Shown: positions 56,157 to 64,000 of the stretch, piece by piece
Numbering within the stretch: the first letter of the stretch is position 1
Layout of the letters: each line of letters opens with the position of its first letter
Assembly (NCBI RefSeq): GCF_021018745.1
Contig: NZ_CP063845.1
Coordinates: forward strand, 2,852,001-2,916,000
Direction: 5' to 3'
DNA length: 64,000 nucleotides
DNA from: Gloeobacter morelensis MG652769
Lineage (GTDB): Bacteria > Cyanobacteriota > Cyanobacteriia > Gloeobacterales > Gloeobacteraceae
Position numbers and translations under genes: made by a program
Notes under the pieces: model-generated
What the model was told of the DNA's origin: nothing
The model's input: only the letters and a program-made list of their open reading frames with translations
Database searches by the model: none

Positions 56157-56606
56157 TTAGTCAATCCGTTTGTTGAGCAAGATGCGCCCCTGATCTTCGT
56201 AACCGGCTTTGCGGTATAGAGTCTGGGCTTCGTGGTTGCCTTTTTCCACTTCAAGGTGCAGTGCCCGCACGCCGAGATTGCGGCAAAAGGTTTCCAGAAA
56301 TTTCAGCGTTTTGGTGCCGATGCCCTGGCGGCGGTAAGCGGGACGAATGTAAAGTTCGTCCACAAACGCATCTTTTCCGCGGTACTCCAGGCTAAAACCC
56401 AGAGTCAATAGCGCGTAGCCGAGGATGTGCTGGTCGTTGCTGATCAACCACACGCTTCCCATCACCGGATTGGTCAGTAATTCGATGAGGGCAGTTTCGA
56501 TCGCCGTTGCATCGAAAGGGTGCTGATCGGCAATGCAAAATTCTTCCACCAGCGTCAACAGCATCGGCAGATCGGTGGTCTGTGCGGATATCCATTGAAT
56601 ATTCAA
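56157..56606 (-). CDS. GNAT-family N-acetyltransferase
   Basis: 149 residues. The acetyl-CoA-binding motif RRQGIGTKTLKFLE and flanking strands FVDELYIRPAY and LHLEVEKGNHEAQTLYRKAGY are typical. The start is a TTG giving the usual N-terminus; it overlaps the stop of the upstream ubiA-like gene by four bases. Acceptor substrate unknown. Confidence 0.9.
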   Translation of the reverse strand: MNIQWISAQTTDLPMLLTLVEEFCIADQHPFDATAIETALIELLTNPVMGSVWLISNDQHILGYALLTLGFSLEYRGKDAFVDELYIRPAYRRQGIGTKTLKFLETFCRNLGVRALHLEVEKGNHEAQTLYRKAGYEDQGRILLNKRID

Positions 56607-57481
56607 ATCAATGTCCCGCCGATAATTCCTGCCAGGATGATGAAGCCTACGGTGACGTTTTCATTAAAAATGCGGGCGTAGCGGGCCGAATCGCTGCTAC
56701 TTACCAGCGAGCGGTACTCGCGCCACCAGAAGAGGGTAGCGACGATCAAACACACATAAAAAATCGATCCCAGTTCCAGCTGGTAGCCTACCACCGCCAG
56801 GCACAGAGCGGCCCCGGCAAAAAAAGCGGCGATCGCCTCGGGGGTGAAGCGGCCAAAAAAGATAGCGCTCGAGTGGATCCCGATTTTGAGATCGTCCTCG
56901 CGGTCCGAAAGGGCATAGACCGTGTCAAAGCCAAGGGTCCACAGCACCGTCGCTCCCCATAGCCACCAGGCAGGGGTCTCCAGGCCGCCGGTTACTGCTG
57001 ACCAGGAAATAAGCGCGGCAAACCCCCAGGCCAGCGAGAGGACCAGTTGCGGCACCGGGAAGACGCGCTTGGCCCCCGGATAGAGGGCAATCACCGGCAC
57101 GGCAGCAACGCACAGCCAGAAGGTGAAGGGGTTGAGAAAAAAGGTCAGCCCCCAGGCGCACAGCAGCGAGACCGCGAAAGTGACCACCGCCACCGGCACG
57201 GCCAGTTCGCGGCTGGCGAGGGGCCGAGCGCGGGTGCGCTCGACGAGCGGATCGATGTCGCGGTCCCACAGATCGTTGATGACGCAACCGGCGGCGCTGG
57301 TGGCAATGGTACCCACCACCATCACCATCACCAGCAGCGGCGGCGGCGAACCCTGGGCGGCGGCGAACACCCCCCAGAGCGCGGGGATCATCAAGATAAG
57401 CCGGCCGGCCGGTTTGTCCCAGCGCAACAGGCGGAAGACGGCGTCGGCTTTGGCGCGCCAGTCGGTGGGGGCGGTACTCAT
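56603..57481 (-). CDS. ubiA: 4-hydroxybenzoate polyprenyltransferase (UbiA family)
   Basis: 292 residues with about nine transmembrane segments. Both Asp-rich motifs are present: NDLWDRDID (N-D-x2-D-x3-D) and YALSDREDDLKIG. Cyanobacterial UbiA prenylates 4-hydroxybenzoate for plastoquinone synthesis. ATG 57481 overlaps the upstream stop (ATGA). Confidence 0.94.
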   Translation of the reverse strand: MSTAPTDWRAKADAVFRLLRWDKPAGRLILMIPALWGVFAAAQGSPPPLLVMVMVVGTIATSAAGCVINDLWDRDIDPLVERTRARPLASRELAVPVAVVTFAVSLLCAWGLTFFLNPFTFWLCVAAVPVIALYPGAKRVFPVPQLVLSLAWGFAALISWSAVTGGLETPAWWLWGATVLWTLGFDTVYALSDREDDLKIGIHSSAIFFGRFTPEAIAAFFAGAALCLAVVGYQLELGSIFYVCLIVATLFWWREYRSLVSSSDSARYARIFNENVTVGFIILAGIIGGTLI

Positions 57482-60400
57482 GGTGTCGAGGCGGGGCGCT
57501 CTTCGATGGGTACCGGTTCGTCGACCCAACGCAAATCGCGCAGCGAGCCGGTCTGGTTGATGGGTCCCGCCACCTCGAAAGCAAAGAGGCTGCGGCCGTT
57601 GCCGCCACCCGGGCGGCGCGGCGGGTTCTGCCCGTTGGTGCGCTCAAATTCACCCTGCACCTGGAGGTTGGCGGTGCGATCGAGCAGCACCAAGCTGCCG
57701 ACCGGGCGCAACTGTATCCCCGAAGAGAGATACACCATGTTTTCGGTGGTCGCGGTGCCGCCTGCGAGGTTAAAGCTACCCTCCAACCGGTCGAAGCGGC
57801 CGGTCGTCAGGGCGCGCACCGCCCCGGCCGCCCCGGCGAAGTTGCCCCCCGCCGCCCCAAAAAGCGGCCCGAGCAAGTCGTTGGCGGCCAGGCGGCCATT
57901 TTGGACCAGCAGCGTTCCATTGCCGGAGAGCGCCCCCAAAAAAGCGTCTGGGTTGGCGCCCTGGGATTGGAATTTGACCTGCAAGTCCCCTTCGCCAAAG
58001 ATCTGGTCCCCCAGACCCAGAAGCACCGTGGCCAGCAGGTTGATGTCGGTGCCTCGAAAAGCGAGATCGCCGCTGAACTGGGGAATGGTCGAACGCACAT
58101 CGGCCCCGAGGGTGCCCGTCATCCGCCCACCCGCAGCGGCAAGACTCATCTGCGAGAGGTTCCACAAACCGCGCTCGAGCCGCGCCCGGGCGCTGAGGTC
58201 CGCAAAGGTCAGCCGGCTGAGCAGGCCTCTGTCGATCTGGACTGTCCCCTCGCCGCGCAGACCCTTCAGCAAGCTCTCGCCCTCGGTCGCAGCGCTCGAG
58301 GCGACCAGTTCGTCGAGGTCGAGCCGGTCGAAGCGCGCCTCAAAATCGAGCCGCGGGTCGCGAAAATCGGTGAGCGACCCGCCGATGCGGCCGGTGGCGG
58401 CGCTGCCCAGGCGAAAGTTCATCCCCGGTGTGCTCACCCGGTTGCCGTCGAAGTTGAGCGGGCCGCTCAGATCTTCGATACCCCCCAGCAGGTTCGGCAG
58501 GTTCACCCCGGCCAGTTCCAGATTGCCGCGCAGCCCGGGGGCGCTGACGGGACCCACCAGGGCCAGATCGAAGCTGCCGATCGAACCGGCGGTGGCCCCG
58601 AGGTTGGCAAACGGCACCACGTAGCGGCCGAGTTCGGCCATCGTCATCGGCGCGTCGGAGCGCACCCGCAGGTCGTAGCGCTGGCTTTTGGCATCGAGGT
58701 TGCCGAGCGAGCCCGCCAGATTCAAAGTGCGCTCGCCCTCCAGCCTGGACGCCTCGCCCACCAGCAGCGATCTGGGGGTGAGGGTGCTCACCAGCACCAG
58801 GCGGCGGGCCGGGGCCAGGCGCAGGAGATTGCCGAGGGTGAGTTCTGAGACTGCCGTCAGATCGGCGCTCAACTGCAAAGCGCGCGCCTGGGGGCCGCCG
58901 GTGAGTGTAAAACTGAGCGGCGCGCTGCCGGTGGCGCGCACGCCGTCGCGGCTACCTGCGGGTACCAGCGAGAGCGCCCGGGGAAAGTTGAGGGTACCGT
59001 TGCCGCTCAGCTGCATTTCGCCGTCGCGGCCGACGGTTCCTTTGAGGTTGACGGGGGAGCCCGCCGCAACGGCGCGCAGCTGCTCGATGGTGGTCCCCCG
59101 CTCGCCCAGGGCCACAGTACCGACGGCCTCTTCGAGCGGAGCGGCCAGGCCCACCAGGGCGAGCGTGGCGCCGCGCAGGTCGATGGTGCCGGTGGCCAGG
59201 GTGCCGTCGACCTTCAGCTCGACGCCCGCATTGCCCGCAAGCCCCCTGAAAGTCGAGCGCAAGGCCCTGCGAAAGCCGCCTTCAAACAGGTCCGAGACCA
59301 GAATCGGATAGGCGGCCTTGAGGTCGAGGCCGCTGCTGCTGATGGTCAGTTGCGGGTTGGGGGCAGCGCTGCCGTAGCCTTCGAGCACCCCATCGACGCT
59401 CAACGAGGAATTGCCCAGATCCGCCTCCAGGTTGGCCAGGGTGATCTTGGTCGCTTCGAAGACGACCTCGCCGCGCAGGTTCTTGAGCGGCTGCACCCAG
59501 CCCTCGCGCAGCAGCGAAGCACCCACCAGTTCGGCCCGGCCCAGAATTTGGGGGGCATCGAGGGTGCCGGTGAAGGTGAGGTCGACATCGCCCCGACCGC
59601 TCAGCAGCCCCAGCCGTCCTCCCCCCAGGTTGCTGAAGATGCTCAGATCGCCGCCGGTGCCCACGGCCTTGAGATCGATGGGTCCCTCGGGGCGACGGGC
59701 GATGGTGCCGGTGAAGGTCGTCTGTTGGCCGGGAGCACCGACGCGCAGATCCTCGAGCGCCAGTGCGGCTTCGCTGAGCACCAGCCTGCCGTTGAGCGCG
59801 TCGACCGGACTGCGCAGGCGCGGGTTGCTCAATTTGAAGTTCTGAAATTCGAAGCTGCCGCCGGTGGTTGCCGTGTCGAGGGGACCGCGTACCACCAGCT
59901 CGGTGCGCAGCCGGCCGCTGCCTTTGCTGGTGGCGATCCACTCGCGCCAGGGTTCGGCGACCAGTTGCAAAGGCGCATTGGTGCGCACGGCGAACGGGTC
60001 GATAAAGCCGGTTTTGACCGTCAGATCCAACAAGGGACTTGGCGACTCGCCGGTCGGACGCCGGACGCTGCCCTGGATATCGGCGTCGAAGCCCTCGCCG
60101 CTCAGGCGAAGCCGCTCGGCCCGCACCCCGGCGCTACTGACGCCCATGGCCGTGTCGACTTTGACTTTGCGCGCCAGCCACGGCTGGCCGCCAAACAGCA
60201 GCGGCCAATCCCAGCGCAACAGTCGCGTGTTGCAGGTGCCCTCCAGGCGAGATTCGCCCCCCAGCGCGCCCTTCCAGACAAAATCGAGGTCAAAAACCCC
60301 CGTGAGCCCCGCCAGGCTCGGGATATCGCGGGTGTAGGCCGACAGATAGCGCGGCCGAAATTTTTCGGCCAGAATGCGCAGATTGCCGGTCAGTTTTTGC

Positions 60401-61110
60401 CAGTCGCCATCCTCGGGCCAGGCCAGGGTGCCGTCGAGGGTGAGCGCCGTCGCCACCGGTTTGTCGCGCAGGGCGTTGACGATACGGCCCTGCAGATTGA
60501 TGGGCAACTCGGCGCGGTCGAACTTTTGTATTTTCAAGCTCAGTGCGCTCGCCAGGAAGCGCTGGGGGGGCTGCACCCCTTCATCGTCGAAGCGCACAGT
60601 GCTGTCAAAGAGCGTCAGCCCGGTACCCGCAAGATTGACCGGCCCCTCACCGGCGCCCTGCCCGTCGCCCAAATCCGCAACGTTCCAGCGCCCGTCGCGA
60701 AAGCGCTTCAGATAGATTTCCGCACCGTCTATCTCGATATTGCGCACTTCGATCTGGCGGACCAACAGCGGCAGCAGCGCCAGTTCGACGAAGGCGCCCC
60801 GCGCCTGTAGTTCGCTGGTGCCCTCGCGGTTGACCACGCGCACCTGCTCGGTGCGCAGACCAATGCCCCCCAGGGTGCGCAACTCGACGCGCCCGAGGAG
60901 CACATCGCGGCCCAGTGAGCGTGAAAGCGCTTCCTGCAGGGGCTTGCGAAAGCTCTCGCCATCGACAAACAGCGGCACGAGGGCCAGCCCCGCGAAGCTC
61001 GCCAGCCCCACGCCGGCCGCACCGATGAGCGTGCGCTGCAGCCACAGCGGTAGCGCAAACCTGGGTGGGGGGGGTGAGCTTTTGCCGGGGGCAGGGACAG
61101 CTTCAGACAT
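57478..61110 (-). CDS. Large AsmA/TamB-like protein
   Basis: About 1210 residues. One N-terminal transmembrane helix (residues about 30-50), then an AsmA-like N-terminal module (GRDVLLGRVELRTLGGIGLRTEQVRV) and long beta-rich repeats typical of AsmA/TamB/YhdP bridge proteins, which carry lipids between inner and outer membranes. ATG 61110 is used; TTG 61128 is also possible. Gene order with ubiA is compatible with membrane biogenesis. Confidence 0.85.
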   Translation of the reverse strand: MSEAVPAPGKSSPPPPRFALPLWLQRTLIGAAGVGLASFAGLALVPLFVDGESFRKPLQEALSRSLGRDVLLGRVELRTLGGIGLRTEQVRVVNREGTSELQARGAFVELALLPLLVRQIEVRNIEIDGAEIYLKRFRDGRWNVADLGDGQGAGEGPVNLAGTGLTLFDSTVRFDDEGVQPPQRFLASALSLKIQKFDRAELPINLQGRIVNALRDKPVATALTLDGTLAWPEDGDWQKLTGNLRILAEKFRPRYLSAYTRDIPSLAGLTGVFDLDFVWKGALGGESRLEGTCNTRLLRWDWPLLFGGQPWLARKVKVDTAMGVSSAGVRAERLRLSGEGFDADIQGSVRRPTGESPSPLLDLTVKTGFIDPFAVRTNAPLQLVAEPWREWIATSKGSGRLRTELVVRGPLDTATTGGSFEFQNFKLSNPRLRSPVDALNGRLVLSEAALALEDLRVGAPGQQTTFTGTIARRPEGPIDLKAVGTGGDLSIFSNLGGGRLGLLSGRGDVDLTFTGTLDAPQILGRAELVGASLLREGWVQPLKNLRGEVVFEATKITLANLEADLGNSSLSVDGVLEGYGSAAPNPQLTISSSGLDLKAAYPILVSDLFEGGFRRALRSTFRGLAGNAGVELKVDGTLATGTIDLRGATLALVGLAAPLEEAVGTVALGERGTTIEQLRAVAAGSPVNLKGTVGRDGEMQLSGNGTLNFPRALSLVPAGSRDGVRATGSAPLSFTLTGGPQARALQLSADLTAVSELTLGNLLRLAPARRLVLVSTLTPRSLLVGEASRLEGERTLNLAGSLGNLDAKSQRYDLRVRSDAPMTMAELGRYVVPFANLGATAGSIGSFDLALVGPVSAPGLRGNLELAGVNLPNLLGGIEDLSGPLNFDGNRVSTPGMNFRLGSAATGRIGGSLTDFRDPRLDFEARFDRLDLDELVASSAATEGESLLKGLRGEGTVQIDRGLLSRLTFADLSARARLERGLWNLSQMSLAAAGGRMTGTLGADVRSTIPQFSGDLAFRGTDINLLATVLLGLGDQIFGEGDLQVKFQSQGANPDAFLGALSGNGTLLVQNGRLAANDLLGPLFGAAGGNFAGAAGAVRALTTGRFDRLEGSFNLAGGTATTENMVYLSSGIQLRPVGSLVLLDRTANLQVQGEFERTNGQNPPRRPGGGNGRSLFAFEVAGPINQTGSLRDLRWVDEPVPIEERPASTP

Positions 61111-61160
61111 GCCCGGACCACTCGCCAAGAGAGGTTCTCAGCCAGTGTATCAGCCGCGAC

Positions 61161-61766
61161 TTACTGCCGTTTGGCATCGAGCAGCGTGCGGTTCTGGCTG
61201 TGGACGATCTGGGCGCCGAGGCGGGCGGTCTCGTTGGTGCCATCCAGGCCCTTGGCAATCGCCACGTAGTCCTGGGCGGTGCCGCCCTCGCCGCTGGCCG
61301 CTCCAGACGGCACCAGCACATCGCCCTCGGGATTGAAGACACTGGCGTGGCCGGCGGTGGCAAAGTTCCAGCGCGCCCCGGCGGTCCCCTGGCCGACGGA
61401 GATACCGAGAATCTGCTGGAACTCGGTCTGCTCCTGTTCGGTGTTGGGGGTGGCCGGATTGCCCAGGTCGGTTTCAGAAGTGATGTAGTCGGTCTTCTTG
61501 GCCGGCACGCGGGTCTGGCCGGCCGCGGTGGGCTGGCCGATCGTCACAAATTCACCCGGATGCTTGAAGTTGTATTCGGCCTGGCCGTTTTTGATGCTGG
61601 CGAGCACCGCCGTCGCCTCGGTGGTGCGGGCCTTGTCCGTCTGGCCGATCAGGTTCGGCGCCGCGACGGCGGCCAGAATGCCCACGATCACTACGACCAC
61701 CAGCAGTTCGATGAGCGTAAAACCTTTTGCGGCGCCCACCTGCCGACGCCCTGTCCAATTACCCAT
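61161..61766 (-). CDS. Type IV pilin-like protein
   Basis: 201 residues. The prepilin leader ends in KG with FTLIELLVVVVIVGILAAVA (Phe+1 and Glu+5) right after it, the peptidase cleavage/methylation site. ATG 61766 has GGAAGGGAATG-type upstream purines. The mature part lacks a clear Cys pair. Probably a minor pilin or pseudopilin. Confidence 0.93.
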   Translation of the reverse strand: MGNWTGRRQVGAAKGFTLIELLVVVVIVGILAAVAAPNLIGQTDKARTTEATAVLASIKNGQAEYNFKHPGEFVTIGQPTAAGQTRVPAKKTDYITSETDLGNPATPNTEQEQTEFQQILGISVGQGTAGARWNFATAGHASVFNPEGDVLVPSGAASGEGGTAQDYVAIAKGLDGTNETARLGAQIVHSQNRTLLDAKRQ

Positions 61767-61864
61767 ACGACATTCCCTTCCCAAGCGCAAAAACGATGCC
61801 ATCATGACGTACTTGCGCCGCGCCGGGTGCCCGGCTCCCGGAGCGCCGACTTCTGCGGTTTACC

Positions 61865-61900
61865 CTAGCACATCGAAGCGCCGGCGCTTCGATGTGCTAG
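61865..61900. promoter_or_regulatory. 36-bp perfect palindrome between divergent genes
   Basis: CTAGCACATCGAAGCGCC followed directly by its exact reverse complement, with no spacer. It lies 34 bp before the PBP2 start and about 100 bp before the pilin start. Possible roles: operator, cruciform, or a mobile-element scar. Confidence 0.8.
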
Positions 61901-61934
61901 AAGTGCACCAGAATCCGCAAGGGGAGCAACTCTC

Positions 61935-63728
61935 GTGCAACTGCAGGCAGAGCGGCGCGACAAGCGCACCAGCGGCGGCGACAACCGGGGCTTGGTGCTG
62001 GCGGGGGTGGCGGCCCTGCTGTTGGGGGGTGTCGGGTTGCGGCTGACCTATTTGCAGGTCATCCAGGGTTCGCATCACCGCGAACTGGCCGAGAACAACC
62101 GCATCCGCCTGTTGCCCATTCGCCCGCCCCGCGGCCGCATCCTCGATCGCTACGGTCGGGTGCTCGCCACCAACCGGCTTTCTTTTTCGGTGTTCCTAGA
62201 ACCGATGCAGCTCAAGCCCAAGGAATGGCCCGCCGCGCTGGCGCGTTTGAGCCTTTTTATCAAAGTGCCCGCCGACAAGCTCGAAGCAAAGCTCAAAGCC
62301 GCCGGGTACAACTCACCCTATCCCGTGCGCGTCCTGCAAAATGTCGAGCCGCAGCTGGTGACCGTGTTGCGCGAGCACATTCAGGAGTTGCCGGGGGTCA
62401 AAGTCGACGTCGAGTGGATGCGCTTCTACCCGAACGGTCCAGTCGCAAGCCATCTATTAGGCTATACCGGCGAGATTTCGGAGCAGCAGCTGGCCGAACG
62501 CAAGGAGCAGGGCTACCGCCTCGGGGACATCATCGGCAAAGCCGGTGTCGAACGGCTGCTGGAGGAGAAATTGCACGGCGAGTGGGGCGGCGAACAGGTC
62601 GAGGTGGACGCCGCCGGACAGGTGGTGCGCGTCATCGGCGAAGTGCAGCCCAAAGCCGGGCAGGACGTGCGCCTTTCGATCGACCTGGCGCTGCAAAAGA
62701 CCGCCGAGGCCGCCCTCAACTCCCGCAAAAATCGCGGAGCGGTGGTGGCGATGGACCCGCGCAACGGCCAGGTCCTCGCCATCGCCTCCGCCCCCTCCTA
62801 CGACGCCAACATTCTTTCTGGCCGGATTTCCGAGCAGGACTGGCGGCGGTTGCAGACCCCCGATCGGCCCCTGCTCAACCGGGCGGTGCGGCCCTACCCG
62901 ACGGCGAGCACCTTCAAGATCATCATGACCGCAGCCGGCCTCGAAAGCGGCAAGTTCAACCCGAACAGCCGCCTGGCCACCTTCGGGGGCCTGCGCATCG
63001 GCGGGCGGGTCTTTCGCGATCACAACGGCCGCGGCTTCGGCACGATCGGTTTTGTCCGTGCTCTCTCCCAAAGCAGCGACACGTTTTACTATCAGGTGGG
63101 CCTGCGCATCGGTCCCGACGAGATTGCCAAGTGGTCGCGCAATTTTGGCTTCGGCAGCCGCACCGACATCGGCCTGCAAAGCGAATCGCGCGGCCTGGTG
63201 CCCACCCCCGAGTGGCTGAAGCGCCGCTTCGGGCGCCAGTGGTTCGGGGGGGACACCGCCAACACCTCGATCGGCCAGGGTATGGTGCTCTCGACCCCGC
63301 TGCAAAACGCGATCATGGTCGGCGCCATCGCCAACGGCGGCTTCCGCGTGCAGCCCCATCTGGTGCTCGAAAGCCGCCCGGGGCTCTCGCCGGTGGGTCT
63401 TGCACCTTCCACCCTGGCCACCATTCGCCAGGGCCTCAGTGAAGTGGTCCGCAGCGGCACCGCCCGCCGCGCTCTGTCGATGCCCGATTTGCCCAACGCC
63501 GGCAAGACCGGCACCGCCGAACATGGTGCGCGCAAGGGCGGCCGTACCCACGCCCTCTACGTCGGCTACGCCCCCACCCCCGCCCCTGAGATTGCTGTAT
63601 CCGTTTTGCTTGAGAACGGCGGCCATGGCGGCTCCGACGCCGCCCCGATTGCAAAGAAAATTTACCAGACTTACTTCGCCGCCAGGGGTAAAAAAAGTGC
63701 TGCGCTCTCTCCAAAGCATGTAGAATAA
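61935..63728 (+). CDS. mrdA: Penicillin-binding protein 2 (class B transpeptidase)
   Basis: 597 residues. A single N-terminal membrane helix (about 20-42), PBP dimerisation domain with RGRILDRYGRVLATN, and transpeptidase motifs STFK (Ser nucleophile), SSD and KTGT. It crosslinks lateral-wall peptidoglycan with RodA. GTG 61935 has GGGAG eight bases upstream. The C-terminus is full. Confidence 0.95.
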   Translation: MQLQAERRDKRTSGGDNRGLVLAGVAALLLGGVGLRLTYLQVIQGSHHRELAENNRIRLLPIRPPRGRILDRYGRVLATNRLSFSVFLEPMQLKPKEWPAALARLSLFIKVPADKLEAKLKAAGYNSPYPVRVLQNVEPQLVTVLREHIQELPGVKVDVEWMRFYPNGPVASHLLGYTGEISEQQLAERKEQGYRLGDIIGKAGVERLLEEKLHGEWGGEQVEVDAAGQVVRVIGEVQPKAGQDVRLSIDLALQKTAEAALNSRKNRGAVVAMDPRNGQVLAIASAPSYDANILSGRISEQDWRRLQTPDRPLLNRAVRPYPTASTFKIIMTAAGLESGKFNPNSRLATFGGLRIGGRVFRDHNGRGFGTIGFVRALSQSSDTFYYQVGLRIGPDEIAKWSRNFGFGSRTDIGLQSESRGLVPTPEWLKRRFGRQWFGGDTANTSIGQGMVLSTPLQNAIMVGAIANGGFRVQPHLVLESRPGLSPVGLAPSTLATIRQGLSEVVRSGTARRALSMPDLPNAGKTGTAEHGARKGGRTHALYVGYAPTPAPEIAVSVLLENGGHGGSDAAPIAKKIYQTYFAARGKKSAALSPKHVE

Positions 63729-63811
63729 GCGATTGAAATTCAGGCCCAAAGGCACTTCCAGCGATTCGCCCACCTGCTTTTGGACCTGATATTGCACGGT
63801 GAGGAGTTTTT

Positions 63812-64000
63812 ATGAACAAAGGTGAATTAGTGGACGCCGTCGCCAAGAAAGCCAAGCTGGCCAAAAAGGACGTCGATGCGATCGTGGGTGCGGCCTTCGA
63901 TGTGATTGTCGAAGCGGTCTCGCGGGGCGACAAAGTCACCCTGGTGGGTTTCGGTTCGTTTGAACCGCGCAAGCGCGCCGCCCGCGAAGGCCGCAATCCC
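63812..64000 (+). CDS. HU-family DNA-binding protein, 3' end outside the window
   Basis: First 63 residues visible: MNKGELVDAVAKKAKLAKKD, then VTLVGFGSFEPRKRAAREGRNP, the HU/IHF signature. HU is a small histone-like protein that bends DNA. ATG 63812 has GGTGAGGAG upstream. It follows PBP2 by 83 nt. Confidence 0.95.
   Translation, partial: MNKGELVDAVAKKAKLAKKDVDAIVGAAFDVIVEAVSRGDKVTLVGFGSFEPRKRAAREGRNP

Noticed and set aside
59350-60810. 486-residue frame antisense to the AsmA-like gene
   Set aside because: Shadow frame with low-complexity Gln/Arg/Gly content.

Overview
The window is about 64 kb of GC-rich DNA from a cyanobacterium, almost certainly Gloeobacter. It has psaA and psaB, ferredoxin-type nirA and narB, an nrtABCD nitrate transporter and a cyanobacterial UbiA. 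The decisive gene is psaB, which carries an OmpA-like peptidoglycan-binding tail of about 155 residues. Such a tail has been reported for the thylakoid-less Gloeobacter violaceus, whose photosystems sit in the cytoplasmic membrane.

Layout. 1-3.9 kb: a membrane-anchored subtilase (5' end outside the window), a small lipoprotein, a Kef-type antiporter and a holin-like membrane protein. 4-7.7 kb: nirA, divergent from a LysR regulator and a TrpD2-like gene, with an NtcA box between them. 7.8-13.6 kb: two Uma2 genes, a TldD/PmbA pair, DUF29, a glyoxalase-fold protein and a decayed gene. 13.8-21.3 kb: nrtA-nrtB-nrtC-nrtD-narB-globin, an apparent nitrate uptake and reduction operon. 21.3-36.4 kb: a VapBC-type pair, more Uma2 genes, a HEAT-repeat gene divergent from a DUF3598 gene, sucrose synthase, a Tat-type phosphoesterase, a long FG-GAP repeat protein, RsgA, and a three-gene ABC-2 exporter split into two pieces. 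36.5-38.3 kb: a sigma factor overlapping a membrane protein that looks like its anti-sigma partner. 38.3-43.3 kb: psaA-psaB. 43.6-48.4 kb: a periplasmic protein, a YdiJ-like FAD/Fe-S dehydrogenase and a Rieske oxygenase. 48.4-54.5 kb: a signalling and metal block (hybrid kinase, response regulator, cyanobacteriochrome kinase, smtA, smtB) bracketed by two inverted copies of a roughly 300-bp repeat. 54.6-56.1 kb: a small ORF and an intact IS4-family element with a 9-bp target duplication. 56.2-64 kb: an acetyltransferase, UbiA, an AsmA/TamB-like giant, a pilin-like protein, PBP2 and the start of HU.

The most notable points are these. The kinase at 51.3-53.0 kb has both the DxCF and Cys-His motifs of a DXCF cyanobacteriochrome GAF domain. 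An inverted-repeat-bounded 6-kb block holds that photoreceptor operon and the smtA-smtB metal pair. The NtcA promoter has textbook geometry but points at the LysR gene rather than nirA. Large unexplained inverted repeats or palindromes lie in front of nrtA and between the pilin and PBP2 genes. All function calls come from reading the sequence; no database search was run.
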